Part shown: positions 25,869-38,311 of the stretch, one piece after another
Numbering within the stretch: the stretch's first letter is position 1
Layout of the letters: each line of letters begins with the position of its first letter
Assembly (NCBI GenBank): GCA_036571765.1
Contig: BROE01000022.1
Location: forward strand, 8,463,575-8,527,574
Reading direction: 5' to 3'
DNA from: Plecoglossus altivelis
Taxonomy: Eukaryota; Chordata; Actinopteri; Osmeriformes; Plecoglossidae
Length of the DNA: 64,000 bases
Translations under genes and position numbers: made by a program
Notes under the pieces: generated by a model
What the model saw: the letters and a program-made list of their open reading frames with translations, nothing else
The model's database searches: none
What the model was told of the DNA's origin: nothing

Positions 25869-26844
25869 TATAACAAATAAAAGTTTCTAATCATATGCCG
25901 CTAGCTTGCTAGCCACTGGTATCCACACAAAACTTTGCAGCTAGTTACAGCTACCTCGTTTGTAGCATCCAAACTCTGCCCATGCTTTGCTTTGATTGGC
26001 CAGTACATTTACATCCCTTCGTCTCATTTACCAAAGGTCTTGTCAATCAACCTTTTGGTTGATAGCCCTAAAGTGGTTGACAATTTGATGGCTTTCGTCT
26101 TCGGAAATTGCAAAAAAAAAAAAAACTGACAGATGGGTTTGTAATTTAATGTCCTCTTCTTTATGTCTTGTTCTTACGTCAATTTAGATGTAGATCAGTA
26201 GTAGCCCTATAACGCAATATTGAAGGGGCGCCAGTGGGTCCGGGAATCGGGACCCTCAATAAGATTTAATGACAACATTTGAAGAACCATTATGTATTGT
26301 GACATAGATTATTTAGCTGTAATGTCACGGTTAACTAAATTACTCAAATTAAAGTGAGAGTGATATGGGCTGTCATTGATTGCGCCAGATTCCACTTCAT
26401 GAGGGAGATGGGGATGTGTCGGGGATGTGAGGATATCAATTGCAAGTGATTGTTTCAGCACCGTGGGAGGTGAGATTGATCAGTTCCTAGGTAACAATTC
26501 TCTTGTACAATATGATACCTCAGTGGACCCTTGCAGTAAGATAATCAGGCAGTCAGTAGGCTATCCATATCTCAGACAACCTAGATGCCATGTAATCAGA
26601 TGCAATGTAGGTATACGTACACACTTGTACTGCATGGCAAGTTTAAAGACGATGGTAAAATACCAGGTGTGGTAACGCACCAGGTGTTTTGATAATAATA
26701 GCCCTAAAATAAAATAAAAATGTGCGGGGGGGGGGGGGTCACTTTTAAGTGCCATACGTGTAAAGGGGAAATAAGGTATTTTTTAATATTCCGAAATATA
26801 GAACTACTTGATTTCCGTGTATATATTCAGGTGTAACCTCCTTA
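25869..26844. other. intergenic: EAF2 5' flank
   Basis: This lies between the EAF2 start codon (minus) and the orphan plus-strand ORF at 26845. It includes an A13 run near 26110 and a G13 run near 26727. No coding exon is recognised. It would be a shared, bidirectional promoter region if the exon at 26845 is real. Confidence 0.45.
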
Positions 26845-27033
26845 GTGTGGAGAGTGATTAGGACTGTAGGCTCCCGTGGTCAGAGTTTGTCCTGCCTCGT
26901 TTTAGGAAGGAGGGACAGCACATCTTTACCATTTTGTCCAAGGGCTTACTCTGCGTTTGGTTACCAAGGAAACCCAACAAGGACCAAATCATACAAAATT
27001 GGCTCTGCACTGCTCAGAAAATATCTAGACGAG
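26845..27033 (+). CDS. orphan candidate first coding exon, mitochondrial-type N-terminus
   Basis: An ATG opens a 63-codon stretch that ends at a good splice donor (GAG|GTAAGG, 27033/27034), at a codon boundary. The predicted peptide begins MWRVIRTVGSRG, is rich in Arg and Ser and has no acidic residue but one in its first 45 positions, as in a mitochondrial presequence. It then continues ...YKIGSALLRKYLDE. I do not recognise the family and could not find a convincing next exon downstream. It may be the first exon of a gene with a long first intron, an alternative transcript, or a chance ORF. It lies head to head with EAF2, about 1 kb away. Confidence 0.3.
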
Positions 27034-30000
27034 GTAAGGAAACTACCTTAAACTACCTACATAAATATTTGTTTTAAAAGTTGCTTATGGTTTACTATGG
27101 ATTATGGTCCGCAAACTAATAGAAGTAGTGCTTCCTATAAATTCGCGAGTATGCGCAAGTCTGCTTATTGTTATCGGGACCATTTGTTCTGCCAAAGTTC
27201 CTGACAATTTAACAGTACAGCATAGCATAGAATGACGAATCTTATTTATTTGGGGTCAATTTCCCAAATTAAAGTTATTTATTTAAGAACATGGTATCGC
27301 CGACGTTGAGATTTAATATGAGACAAGACTACTTCTCGTGCTAAACTTGTGAAACATACAGCCAATGTAAAAACAAAATGTTAAAATACATAAAGTCATA
27401 TAAAATCTTCATAAACAAAAATAAAAGCTACTGGTTACGCCTTGCAGGAGGCTTACCTCTGAAATGAATGTTGATTCATTCTGTTCTAACATTTTATAAG
27501 ATGTGTAGGCCGCGTCTTACATAAAGGTAAAGGCCTACTTCGCTATTGTATTTAAATGCTTTTCCAGAAATAACATTTTGTTTGTCTCTGGGTAGTAGGA
27601 TAAGCTTCGTGCGTGCCTGTAAAACGGGATTTCATTACCTGTGTAAAAGTGTCAGCGGTGGAATCCGAAACAGCTGCTGTGGTGAGGGAGGTCAGTTCAC
27701 CTGTGGGGATTTCTGTCGTCAGTGTTAGGCCTATTAGTATCACATGCAGATTTACACCAGAGGCTCAATTGTGCAAGAGCAGGTGCCCCTTAGCAGACAC
27801 AGAAGTAATACTGTGATTTGGAGGTGGCAAGGCATGAGGGAATTAAAATGCATGCACATCTAGGCTAAGCCTAGATAGATTTTGGCTTTCAATACCAGTT
27901 CGTTTGTCCTACATATTAAGAAAACAAGTGAAAATATTAAAAACGTCAATTGATCAGCGCTTCACCTTTGGATTTCAACATCTCAAGTCTGCAGAATTCG
28001 AGTACATTGTCCATCCTTGGCGGTTGAACGCCACTTTCAAGTTTACAGAGGGTAGGTGATAGGTTAACGGATCACATTTTTTTGATCAGCTGGAACTTTG
28101 GTCTGCACATCACACTTGCCTATATTACCTGAACAAAACAAAATACATGGTGACTAAGTGAAATTAGACATCGAAAGAACAATGCCAACCATTTTTTTAA
28201 ATGTTGTTTGTCATTGCCTTGCTCTTCAGATCAACACTGAGATCAACAGGAATGTATTCCAGAGAGGAGTAAAGGTCACGGAACGGTACTGTAGAGTCCT
28301 GGGTTCTGTGGCCACAGTCACACCGGGAACTAACAGGAGTCAATAGCACTAAACTTAATGAGACGGTCCATCAGTCAGGCTACAGCCGCCAGGCCAGCAG
28401 ATATCTTAAGCAAGCCCGGCAGGTGAGGGTTACTCTAATGCTGATGTGTACGTTTAGACAGGCTCTATAAAGCCACTCTTCTTATTTGAGGCAAATCGGC
28501 TTGGTTCGGGGAAGCGTAATTGGGTTCCATTAACTTATTGGCTTAGATTGAGAGTTTTTTAGTCCATTAGCTTTCAGTCTTTAATGGACATTAGAGCTGT
28601 GATTAAGGTTGCAACATGTTTTTGTATGACCATAGGCCTACATATATCAAGATGCAAGATATTACAAAGATATAGGGTACAGAGGTTTTTCCTGCATCCT
28701 TCGATAAAGAGGATGGATTTAAAAAGCTTTCTCACGTTGACTGTGTCCACGTGCGTCTTAATGTAGCTTAGAACAAACACTCAACCTGAGAAAGTTCTAT
28801 CTGAGTCCTTTAAAGCTGCAGTAAGTAATGTTCTAAAATGTGTTTAAAATATGAGAAACAGCAAACCCCCCATGATTCTCATCTGGACTTCTACACTTTC
28901 CTTTCCTCCAGTCCAAGTTCAATTGACTGCTTCAATGAAATAAGACAAGGAGGAACTCTCGTCTCTCCAAAGGCGATTGGCTGGAACAGGATCCCTGGGA
29001 TATAATTGGCTAGAAAGAAGGGGTTTGCTCAACTATCATAAATTGTCATTCTACTAGCACTGTGCTGCCTGTCTTAACTCTCAGAGGGCCTCATTAGCTG
29101 TCACAATATGTCTTCTCTGCTGCTGTTTTACATTAGGTTGTTGTTTTAGTAACAACCTTAATAACTGATTTAAAATGGTCTCTTGCTTGGAAGAGGCCAG
29201 CATCAATAAATTGATAAAGTGCAAGGAGAGGTACCGCAGCAACAATAATTTGTTTACAGATCTATATTTAGTTGATGCGTGTCCTCTAGCGCTTGAGAGG
29301 GGATTGTCCCTGTGCAGATCACAGGTAGTAGCTGTTGCTGTAGTTGTGACTGGAAGTGAAGGGTTTACACATTCCCATAGATCTAAGGTCATATCTGCTA
29401 GCACTAGTCCTTGGTGAGAGGTATGCGGTTTTGTTCCAAGAACGCCATTACGCATTTGTAATACAATGCTGAAAATGACTTTTTGATGAATGACTCCCAT
29501 CTTCACTTTCCTCACTACTCTGATAGGAATCAGCAGTAATATGTCGTTTAAATTGATAGCTTTTTTATTTTTTGAAATACAATGGCAGTTTCATATTGTC
29601 AGGGACAGTAATTACCAGCTTGCTACCTCAGTGAGTCATGCAGTCCATTTCGATAGCAGCCAGCCTACAGTCCCCTTCTCTTTCATCTCTCCCCTCCCCT
29701 CCTCCCCCGAGTCTGACCTCTGTGGCTGGCTAGGGGGGTAAACAGACCAGAGCTCCCTCTGAGTCCTGCTCTAACATCAGTCACAGCTGCACGGGGAGCC
29801 AGATGAAGGCAGGATCACAGACATAGATATATGTGTCACTCCTCCTCCTCCCCCCCCTTCCCCCCTCGATAAGACAATCAACAAAAGGGCATCAGGCGGA
29901 GGACAAGCAGGGAGGCCTGAGGTGTAGAGGAGGCAGGCTGGGCAGGGAGCCTGTCTCTATCCGTACAGCAGATCCACTAATTACCTGAGGAGTGATTAAA

Positions 30001-30171
30001 TGCCGTGCAGCTGCGGCAACAACACAATGGTAATGAGAAGCTACAACTGTGATGTAGTGTCCCAATAGTGTCCCTTCCAACACATACAAACACACAGTAG
30101 CCTACAATATACAAACACTGCCAATACTCTAATATGTATCATGAGTGTGTGTGTGTGCATAATGTAAATAC

Positions 30172-30243
30172 TGTCTAAGTATACACTAACACTCTTCTAA
30201 GTATACATTAACAGCTCATCTTAGTATACGCTAACAGCTCTTG
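30172..30243. repeat. short imperfect tandem repeat
   Basis: Three imperfect copies of a unit of roughly 25 nt containing AGTATAC(A/G)(C/T)TAACA follow one another, each around the palindrome GTATAC. No function is suggested. Confidence 0.6.
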
Positions 30244-33200
30244 AGTGTGTGACGTGTTTGGTTGCAACCTATGAACATTTTGTTTTTTTGAACAGGAAAC
30301 CTTGAAGTGGAAAATGAATGCTACTCTTAGTCAGGAAGGTCACTTAATAAAATGCTAATCCCAGCATTTACCATCCACGCTCTGTCAAACATACTAGCGC
30401 TGGTGAAGAAAATGAGATGAGCTCAAATATGTTGGTGGGGCTTGTCAGTTTGACAGCCGATTCAGGATGGGTAGTACACAAAGCACACACTCACACACAC
30501 ACGTGAAGTGGATTAGTTCATTTTGAACATATTTGACACTCCGTTTTCTCCTTTTGCCACTGGACCATTGGAATCCTCCGATGAGACTTAGAGCTCACGT
30601 CACTTTCATTGTGTTTGTTATTCAGATTATGCTACAGAATGACACACCCATTGACGTTATATTGCTTGCAACTGTAACTCGCATCTCACATTTGCATTTA
30701 CAACATTCTATCAGTCAATGCAATGTCAATTCAGCACTGGAAACAGGACCTACAGTCCTAACAGCATCTATCCTTGGTCATTCAGCATCCTGACCTTGTC
30801 CAGTATTCCTTGGATCTCCCAGTAACAACATAGTGATTATCCCCATTGCAAGGCAAATCCATTAAAGCCTATTAGTCTTGTGTGAGGCTTTTTTGACCAA
30901 GAAAGCACAATGCATGTCTGACTTCCCCCCAAGAGAACAGACGCTGGATCAGGTACCATGCCACAGACTAGAGGCCGCCTGGTCTTCTGTCAGCCAGTCC
31001 TGTCTGACTGACAGGGCCTTTACAGTTCACAGCTCCGTTCCTCAGTAAAAGCTTCCCTACAGAGGACCCTGTTGTAAGCACTGTGTACACATCATTGAGG
31101 GTAGCCATGAGTAAATATACAGAGTCGCTCCTGCTGTGATCTCTCGCATCCTCCGACCCCCTACCTCCCCCCCCACCCCCACCCCTCCTCTATCTGTCTC
31201 CCTTTCCTAGCCCACACCAGTCGCCAGTAGATTGGAGGCTGTGGGCTGAGTGTCTGGGAAGGTAATGGCTGCTTACTAGTCAGTTACCCTGCAGGGTTGT
31301 TCACGCTGACCGCACATCACACATGGCTAACCTGGCGCCCTGCAGGGCTAGCCCAACCCACTCTCTCATTTTAACATCCCCACTTTCCATCCCGAGGCAA
31401 TTGACCTGTGGAGACTCCTCCACAAAGAAACAGGGCAAAAATAGAAATAGGAGAAAACATTTTTTTTTATACGGTGGTTGCCTTCCTCAGAGCAAAGTGG
31501 GGAAAATGCAACATCTGGCTGTTCTCTTCATATATGTTAGTCCAGTTCCTATAGAGGAAGGCTTGTGGTCTGTGTGCGGGAGCATGTGCTGTGAGCTGCA
31601 CACTGATGCAGAACGGTAATGTGTGTATAAGAATGCAGCCCGGCTCCCGTTACCTGCCTGACTGTCAAACGTAGATGTAGAGCCGCCTACTATTGATATT
31701 CAGGTCAAGGCTGCATTTTAGACAGTAAAACCTGGGGATTATCCTCAAAGGAGCTGAATTGGCAGTACCATGCTCTCTTGCTTTCCTCTGACTATGTCTG
31801 GTTGAAAGGGTGAGTCAGTCCTGGGGAGAGAGAGGAACCTAGCTGGCTTTTTAGAACCTCAGGACACATCTGTGGGTCTCCCGCAGACATCAGCAGAGAG
31901 GTTCTGTCATGACTGAAGCTAGAAACTCTTTTCCTACTTCGAGCAGAAGGATTGAAGGGGTTTTCCCCATCATTTCGTTTGTGTTTTCTTTGTTCTCCAG
32001 TGAAGCCCAGTGGGCACAGTAATCCTGCTGGTCTCCGCTGCCCTGTAAGCTCTCCTTTACTTCACAAAGGGCCGCCTGTCTCAAAGTGATGTTTGTTCAT
32101 TCAAATGAATATTATCGCTTTTGAGCACTTTATTTTGCTCCGGCTCGTCCTTATCTACACACACTGCTCTGTGTTGGAGTGTCGACTGCCATCCACGCTT
32201 TGTTGTTTCATGGCTGTCAAGGTTTCCTCCTCAGCAGGTCCCTCCCCTGTTGTGTGTCCTTGTGCAGCGCTCAGGCAGGGTTCTGGCAAACAGGCTCAGC
32301 CAAGGCAGCCAGCCTAAACTGCTTAGTCTGGGTTGTGTTTAGGATTGAGATGAGGTTCATCATCATATGTAGATTTCCCTCTGTTTTAACAGACTCTTCC
32401 TCACTCTGGGCTTCCAGAGGGTCTCAGCTCAATGTCATGATGACCCTGCTCGCCCACAGAGTGCTCTGCATCACAATGCTTAAGATGCGTGCGTGTGTGT
32501 GTGCTGAAAAGGACTTCTCCTGCCCCGCCTTTGTTGTGTAAATATTCAAGCCTGTGAAGTGGTCCGCATTTCCTCCCATTAACATGGAGCTGTCTGAATC
32601 ATGATGAGGCTGAGCGAAGACTCCTTGGCCAAGCTGCCCAACCAGCCAACGCAGACACACACAAATACACATGTACACGCACGCACGTCCCATTCACTCA
32701 TACTACCCTGATGCTGCTAAGCAATATTGATGAATGCCCAATCAGAATCAGGAACAGTATTGATCTGGCTGTAAACACCCTCATCTGTGTAGTAGCTTCC
32801 AAATCAATGGGATCATCCATCCATGGTGGTTTAGCATAAGAATCATGCTCTGCATTCCTCTGTGGCAGACTATGCATTTCACCCTTCCTGGACAGTGGAA
32901 GCCTGATTCAAGTGTTGACTATTTATCTGGTGAAGAGATTCAATACAGCCTTGAAACAGGCATTTTGCAGATGGGTAGAACTCAGTCACATTGGCCTGGA
33001 GGTTCTCCTCCCTGATTTCCCAGAGGTAACAGTCTAGCTGGTGGATGTGTGTCGCTGGAGTGATGTGGCTGCATGTCATTATGTCCTGCAGTGCTTGAAT
33101 GTAGCTCATTGGAATCAGTTAGAAGGGGGCTACCATGCAGGACTGATTAGCAGCCTGTAGCTGAGTGAAAGAGGAGCCAGTCTGATCATGTTTCAGCCAT

Positions 33201-34776
33201 AAACCCTCGCTGTCTTCGGGGACGATGGATTGATAAGGGAAATCGGATTTCATGGGTTCCCATCAGTAGGCCTGTCTGGTTGATTCGATGTACTGTACTG
33301 CTGTGGTAGCCTGATTGTGTTAGCATGTTCTCTCGATGGACAGGACATTTAATCAGCATCCCGGGCTTAGGGTCTGATGGTCTGGTGAACCCAACGCAGA
33401 CTCAGACTGTTATGACCGCCACAGCAGGATTCTCATCCCTTTTGCTGTGTGTGCCTAACAGTGTCAGGAGGGGAATGTAGGTCAGAGAGCTGGCTTTACG
33501 TAATGGATGATGTGGTCGTCCACCGGTTCTAGACTCATAACCTTTGCGCTGGGCCAATATGGCTTTATAACTACGGATCAAAACTTGGTAATTAGGTTGT
33601 TGTTGTGTGTGTGTGTTGGGAGGTTATTGTTTGTGTGTGTGTATTTTCTGGGTCATTTGCTTTAGTTCTCTATGAGCAGTTCAATTCGATCCAGGTCATC
33701 TGTTACAGTGACTGACCTTCAACTTGGATTGCGCCTTCTCTACTTTAACTTAGTGTATGTATCCAAACTGGAACGCTGACATACATGCTCTGAGCACACA
33801 CACACACTCACACGTAGCATACAAACAGACAATCACACAATTGTCATGACTCAATGAAGCAGCACCTCTGCTGAGGAATGTGGGCCAGTTCCCATGCTGG
33901 CTTGCCCCGGCTCACACTGCTATGTGTAAAGTGGAGTAGAGTGTTAAACTATGATGCGAGAGCCACGGGCAGGAGGTTGAATTTATAGCGGTTGAAGCGT
34001 GCGTGTTATGCTGACGATCGACTGCGTGGCGCTCAAAGCAATGAAGTAGGTCAGGTTTTGTTCAGGTGTCTTTTCAGCTCTACTGGCGTTTGCATGGGTC
34101 ATATACAGAAGTTCATCGGTTCAGCCTATTCGTCTATCGGATATTGATCCCGGGGTGTCATCAGATATAACACAGCCTCCGACCAGCGATAATACGAATG
34201 TAGTGTATGTTTCAGAATGTGGGGCCTGACTGCTCTTGTATCTGTGTCACTGTGTCCTTTGTACATGAAGTCCATCACTCCATTGACTGGCTCTCTCATC
34301 TGGCTGCTCATCAAAGGTCATCATTGTGTCTCACAGTAGTAATGCGGGTGTCATGCATGGTACTGCAGCCAAAGCAAAACAAAACAAACCAGAAACCTGG
34401 ACAGTTTTACAACCCCCCCCTTCCCCACAGACACACACACACACACACACACACTAAGGTATCCCCACCTCCACACCCACTCCCCCCAGTGAGAGAATGT
34501 GTCTGTGTAACAGAGGGGGTCACAAACAGCACATTGTTCCTCTGTAGAGGGGGTCAACACATTAGCCATTGTGTCATGGTAAATGTTCTAGAATGCAGCG
34601 GAAGGAAGGGTTATGGTTTACCCTGTCCGGTCTGGCTGTAAACATTCATCGGTCTGATTCCGCTTTGCAATGGACCATTTTGAATATCAACTCCTTGAAT
34701 AGAGTGTAGTTACAGTACAGTACTATATCCTGTGCTTTGGGTTGCTGTATCCGTTGCATATTGTGTTGTAATGCTC

Positions 34777-34778
<2 letters not shown>

Positions 34779-34820
<42 letters not shown>
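34779..34820. repeat. (TG)21 microsatellite
   Basis: This is an uninterrupted 42-nt TG run. A shorter (AC)12 run lies at 34431-34454. Both are typical teleost microsatellites and are likely to be length-polymorphic. Confidence 0.9.
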
Positions 34821-34821
<1 letters not shown>

Positions 34822-35004
34822 ATGTGTGAGGGAAACCCCTTTAACATCAGCGTTCGTCTTTTCTCTCTGATGACTTCCTGCCATCCTTCTCAGCTCTGAG
34901 GCTTCTCACGGATTAGTGTCATTCTCACGCTGTACCTGCCTCTCCCAGCTGCCCCTAAGTCATGGGCCACTCTGAATCAGAAAGGGGTGACACGTTTGAT
35001 TTTC

Positions 35005-35075
35005 AACCTCGCTCTGTCTCGCTCTCTCGCTCTGTCTCGCTCTCTCGCTCTGTCTCGCTCTCTCGCTCTGTCTCC
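35005..35075. repeat. 18-bp tandem repeat in pyrimidine-rich tract
   Basis: About four copies of the unit TCTCGCTCTCTCGCTCTG follow each other, flanked by further pyrimidine-rich DNA up to about 35110. On the minus strand it reads as a chance peptide with a repeated SERARQ motif. I reject it as coding. Confidence 0.8.
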
Positions 35076-35874
35076 CTCTCTTGAGCTGTGTCCCTCTCCC
35101 CCCTCCCCCCTCTGTCGGTGAAGACTGTCCATGACTCACCAAACAGCAGAGCAAGGACCCGCTGAATTATTAAGCGCGTGGTGGAGCCCTCATCAATGAT
35201 GCATATATGAAACGCAGGGCGGGTGGAGGGCAGCGGACGCCCGTCCCCGCTCTGGTGTTAAGGACCACCTGCAACGCAGTGGAATAAGGCACGCAGAAGA
35301 GCGCTCTGATGCTCTAGGTCTGCTTGAACAGCCTCCTGTCAGGCTCCGCGGGCGGGCGTGTCAGATGTGTCTCTTTCCCCCCGTGGAAGCCACGGCACCC
35401 ACCGCTGAACACAGCGGTTGTCACCACAAGGCATCTGTACTTGCGTCGATGGCTTCGTGTTAAGTGGTCTTTGAGGGCGGTGCTTTGCGACGGTTGCGTC
35501 TCGTGCGAGCGCCCGCTTTGATTGTCTCTGATTAATACTTTCTTGTTCCAAACATCCTCTTCATTGATTCCCCTGATATGATAGAGTTGTTACATAGCAG
35601 AAAAGAGCCCTAACAAGCGGAGCTCAGCTCAGGCATGAAGGCTGTTTGCAGGGCTCTGCTGACGGGGGATGGCTGTACCTGGCCTGCCTTGGCCTGAACA
35701 GAGAAGCTATGTTTAGCGGAGGTAGCCCCCAGGCCGGAGCAGTATCGAATGCTGATAATATCGACTGCAGGTTCCTCCTCTTTCCTCTGGTGATTAGTCA
35801 GTGAGGCTAAACCTAAACAAGGAAGAGCCATTTGTTTCTATTTACCTCTGGTAGTATTGATGCAGCCGTAGGAT

Positions 35875-36063
35875 GACTGTAGATCAGGCAATCACTGGCA
35901 TTTTTTTCACATGGTGTGTGGTAGCCGCACGCACACGCACGCACACGCACGCACACGCACGCACGCACACACACACACAGACCCTTCTGACTGTGGATCA
36001 GGCAATGACTGGCAGTGTTACACTTTTTTCACATGATGTGTGGTAGCCACACACACACACACC
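35875..36063. repeat. tandem duplication carrying a CA/GCAC microsatellite
   Basis: The segment starting GACTGTAGATCAGGCAATCA (35875) recurs at 35989 as GACTGTGGATCAGGCAATGA. Both copies continue through TTTTTTCACATG, TGTGTGGTAGCC and a CA-rich repeat. The first copy carries alternating CGCACGCACA units to about 35980; the second carries a plain CA run. The unit is about 114 bp and the copies have diverged at several sites. Confidence 0.8.
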
Positions 36064-36660
36064 CCCATAGCCCTCTGACTGTCTGTGTTGGCTGACTGCC
36101 AGCTGTGTTGGCTGTGATTCTTACAGGAAGTAGGGTGCTTGGGTCATACCAGGAGCTGCCGGCAGATTATCCCTATCCATATGCCCCACAAATGCCAAGC
36201 AAAAACCCAGTGTAATTACACCACACTACACCGTCTTACTAAATACCCTCATACAGGGGGGGCTGTCAGTGTGATATGGGCTACGACGTGGGAAAGCTTT
36301 GGTTATTATCATGGATTTACAGATTAGTTCATTATTTTTAAGGGAAAGTGTTGATTTAGGTAGAGATTTATTGTCAATGACCATTTTAAGAATGGACAGC
36401 TGTTTAAGTTTCCATCAGTCTGCATGTGTGATTTCATTAAATGAATGATAAATGATGTGCAAAAATGTGTGTTTGTGTGCGTGTGTGAAGAATGAGGAAG
36501 AATGAGGCTCCCGGATGGGAAATCTATTGAGCTTTGCTATGAGACCATGTGGGGAGAGAGTGCCTGTGTGTGTGTGTATGTGTGCGTATGGCTAAGTGTG
36601 TGTGGCTATAGTAAGGGAGAGAGAAAGAGAGAGAGCAAGAGAGAGAGAGAGAGAGAGAAA

Positions 36661-36924
36661 AGAGAGCACTTGGGGCACACGGCTGCCGCTTCCCGGTTTC
36701 CATGCCGACGGCAAGGGCTGTTCAGTCGGAGCATGCTCAGTGTGGCTCGGCTGCCTGTAACAATAGCCAGCAAGAGAGCTGGAGTATTCACACTCACATC
36801 ACACACACACACGCACCGTACTACAGCACCGTAGAGCGAGAGAGACGGAGGGAGATTGTGGCTGCCTGCCGCGCGGAGCTGAGCTGATAGTCCAGCGATT
36901 CCTCCATACGTTCAGTCAACAAAG
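36661..36924 (+). promoter_or_regulatory. putative promoter and untranslated first exon of the RhoGEF gene
   Basis: A GC-richer stretch ends in CAACAAAG|GTAAGC, a near-perfect splice donor at 36924/36925. It contains no long ORF. A GA-rich repeat (about 36617-36663) lies just upstream. It is the best candidate I see for a 5' exon of the plus-strand gene whose coding begins at 48127. The start of this exon and the promoter position are guesses. Confidence 0.3.
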
Positions 36925-38277
36925 GTAAGCAGGCAGGCGGTAACGTCTTTCGGACCGTATGCATGTGGACCACTTACTGCCATAGTAAGCTATTTATGTT
37001 TTTCTTTCCTAAAAAAAAAAAAAATGCCAGTGATCACACTTTGATGACAGTTGTTGCTGGCAGGCTTTGTACTCAAAGTGAAAATAAGTGTGCGATTATA
37101 TATTAAGCTGCAGCCCCTTGATGTAGGTTAATTCAGGTTGAATGTGGGATTTTTTTATGTTCATATATAAAGACACAAAGACTTGATGTTTAGAGTCAGC
37201 AGTTAGCTCACTGTTGGAGATTAGGTTGGTAAATATGCCTAAGGACAACCAGAGTCTGGCTTTATAGCAGGCATACAGGAGGGAACGGTTTCTGAAAAGT
37301 CTTGCTACTCAGTTTGAAAGGCTCAGATATTTATTTAACTGAACACGAGGGATAGTCTCTGACAACTAAGGAATCAATTATTCACCAGGTCTTGTTGCAG
37401 AGTGAATGGCATGGATGACACAGGGTGAAATGTGATGCTTTGCATGTTGCACAGCGAGGTTCCGTCTGTGTGCTGTCAGAAGGGGTGTTCAGGGCTGGTG
37501 TTCAGGCAGTGTGTGTTCAGCTCAGAGCAAACAGCAGGTCCTTACAGTCTGCCGGTGGGACCGCTATGCTACTGTGTTCTATTTTTCTGAATGATGGAGA
37601 AGTGCTGAATGAGCGAATATCCGTCTCCAGTCACATGATCTGGGCGCGGGCCAGCTTCAGTCATGCCTCGGTCATGCCTTGTTGCCCCTCTGACACCATG
37701 TCCAGGAGAAGGTGTGTGTGTGGGGGGGGAGGAGGAGATGGAGGCTCTGATGCTGGAGGAAAGGAGTCGGAGGCTAGAGTCTAAATGCTGAGTGCTAGAT
37801 GGTTCTAGAGGCTGGAGGCTCGGGGGTGGTTCGGGGAGGAGACTCAAGGCTGGGGGATAGAGGCTGGTGGCAGGGGTCTAAAAGCTGCTTGAAAGCACAC
37901 CGCAGTATGTCTGCCTTGCCTTAGACAACCCCACCTACATGCACCTATTCCCCCAACATGATTAATTGGGCTGGCAGATGAACTTGGTGGCGGATCAATA
38001 TTGTGTTCTTATGCAGTCTGTCAGTGGTTCACAGAAGGGGGTCTGGTCTGTCAGGTCTGCTGGTCTGTCTGGCGGACTGGCTGGATACAGGCACAAGACA
38101 CCCTAGATCTGTCTGTCTGTCTGTCTGTCTTAGACTGTCATACTCATCAAAGCCACTTGAGGAGAAACAGCACAGCATGGTGGCTTGCAGCGATAGTTCA
38201 TCTGCTGAGAGCTAAGGCGAGATAGAATGAGAGGGCAGGTGGTGAGAGACAGAGAGACAAAGAATTATATATAGGTA

Positions 38278-38311
<34 letters not shown>

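Larger units (their letters stand above)
27034..36660. other. gene-poor region, no recognised exon
   Basis: About 9.6 kb without a coding exon I can support. Open frames here are short, lack conserved motifs and lie in simple sequence. It holds the (AC)n run at 34431-34454, the (TG)21 run at 34779-34820, the repeats described separately, and ordinary unique sequence. It may be intergenic, or an intron of a gene starting at 26845. Confidence 0.5.

Noticed and set aside
28228..28431. Exon-like segments after the orphan exon at 26845 (acceptor at about 28229; donor CGGCAG|GTGAGG at about 28431)
   Set aside because: Each has a plausible splice site, but the frames do not chain convincingly with 27033 and neither peptide is recognisable.
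28800..29060. AAAGCTGCAGTAAGTAATG segment reminiscent of dispersed fish repeats
   Set aside because: I could not find terminal repeats or target duplications, so I do not call an element.
29081..29515. 144-codon minus-strand ORF
   Set aside because: It contains repeated Leu/Gln codons and no conserved pattern; no promoter or splice evidence.
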